DNA of 64,000 nt. Source: Streptomyces tirandamycinicus. GTDB taxonomy: Bacteria; Actinomycetota; Actinomycetes; Streptomycetales; Streptomycetaceae. Shown here one piece after another: positions 63,932 through 64,000 of this stretch; the stretch's first letter is position 1; each line of letters starts with the position of its first letter. A program made the position numbers and the translations under genes. The notes below the pieces were generated by a model. That model saw only the letters and a program-made list of their open reading frames with translations. It had not been told where the DNA came from and made no database searches. The DNA lies in NCBI RefSeq assembly GCF_003097515.1, contig NZ_CP029188.1, positions 2,668,501 through 2,732,500 on the forward strand, read 5' to 3'.

Positions 63932-64000
63932 ATGCACACGGCACCGCAACCGTCGCCGGCAGCCACAACAGGCGACCCCAGGCTCAGCTGGAGCAGCGCG
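63932..64000 (+). CDS. Start of an unidentified gene (partial)
   Basis: From ATG 63932 the frame is open to the right edge for 23 codons, with AGGGAGGG 9 to 15 bases upstream. The first residues (HTAPQPSPAATTG) are polar and Pro/Ala/Thr-rich. The gene would be divergent from the SUKH gene, with a 228-base promoter region between. Product unknown. Confidence 0.5.
   Translation, partial: MHTAPQPSPAATTGDPRLSWSSA

Overview
The window is high-G+C chromosomal DNA of a Streptomyces (or very close actinomycete). The evidence is the extreme third-position G/C bias of every real gene, frequent GTG and TTG starts, the pair of resuscitation-promoting-factor genes beside enolase and divIC, a DUF501/Ppx pair, and above all a tRNA-Leu(UAA) that matches bldA (12437-12518, minus). 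From memory, the gene order cbs, SGNH hydrolase, thiolase, Bax inhibitor, bldA, ABC/FtsX pair, cfa, ndh, ppx, DUF501, divIC, eno, rpf, rpf, P450, mazG, SurA-like, mfd resembles the core region around SCO3070-SCO3110 of S. coelicolor. Almost everything is core chromosome; no insertion sequence, prophage, CRISPR array or rRNA was seen.

Layout. 1-2.6 kb: the end of a permease, then a small operon of three Roadblock/LC7-type proteins and a DUF4388 protein that carries a TTA codon. 2.6-11.1 kb: a membrane protein, an RpiR regulator, cystathionine beta-synthase, an SGNH hydrolase, a thiolase and small conserved proteins. 11.1-24.5 kb: Bax inhibitor, bldA, an ABC/FtsX transporter, cyclopropane fatty acid synthase, NADH dehydrogenase, and the eno-divIC-DUF501-ppx group. 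23.7-25.9 kb: two muralytic Rpf/LysM proteins, the first behind a c-di-AMP (ydaO-type) riboswitch. 26-32 kb: P450, Uma2-type nuclease, MazG, SurA-like lipoprotein, DUF4230 protein, methyltransferase-like protein. 32-37 kb: a Ser/Thr kinase with its membrane partner, and an orphan HTH/adenine-methylase-like protein with an altered catalytic motif. 37-44 kb: lipoproteins, secreted proteins, an HNH nuclease, a GNAT enzyme. 44-53 kb: Mfd, an ECF sigma factor with a frameshifted partner gene, and a second ABC/FtsX transporter paralogous to the first but inverted. 53-58 kb: an MFS exporter with a TTA codon, the DUF485/ActP acetate transporter and a methyltransferase. 58-64 kb: a DivIVA-like coiled-coil protein and two genes built from polymorphic-toxin parts (Imm35 + deaminase-like + SUKH-4; WHH nuclease-like + SUKH).

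Working together. The window holds the developmental tRNA bldA and two genes whose TTA codon would need it. It also holds the cell-wall dormancy enzymes under c-di-AMP control, plus division (divIC) and DNA repair (mfd) genes. The most unusual material is the Roadblock/DUF4388 operon, the toxin/immunity-domain fusions at the right edge, the HPPF methylase-like protein, and four genes whose stop codons are the seeds of tandem repeat arrays.
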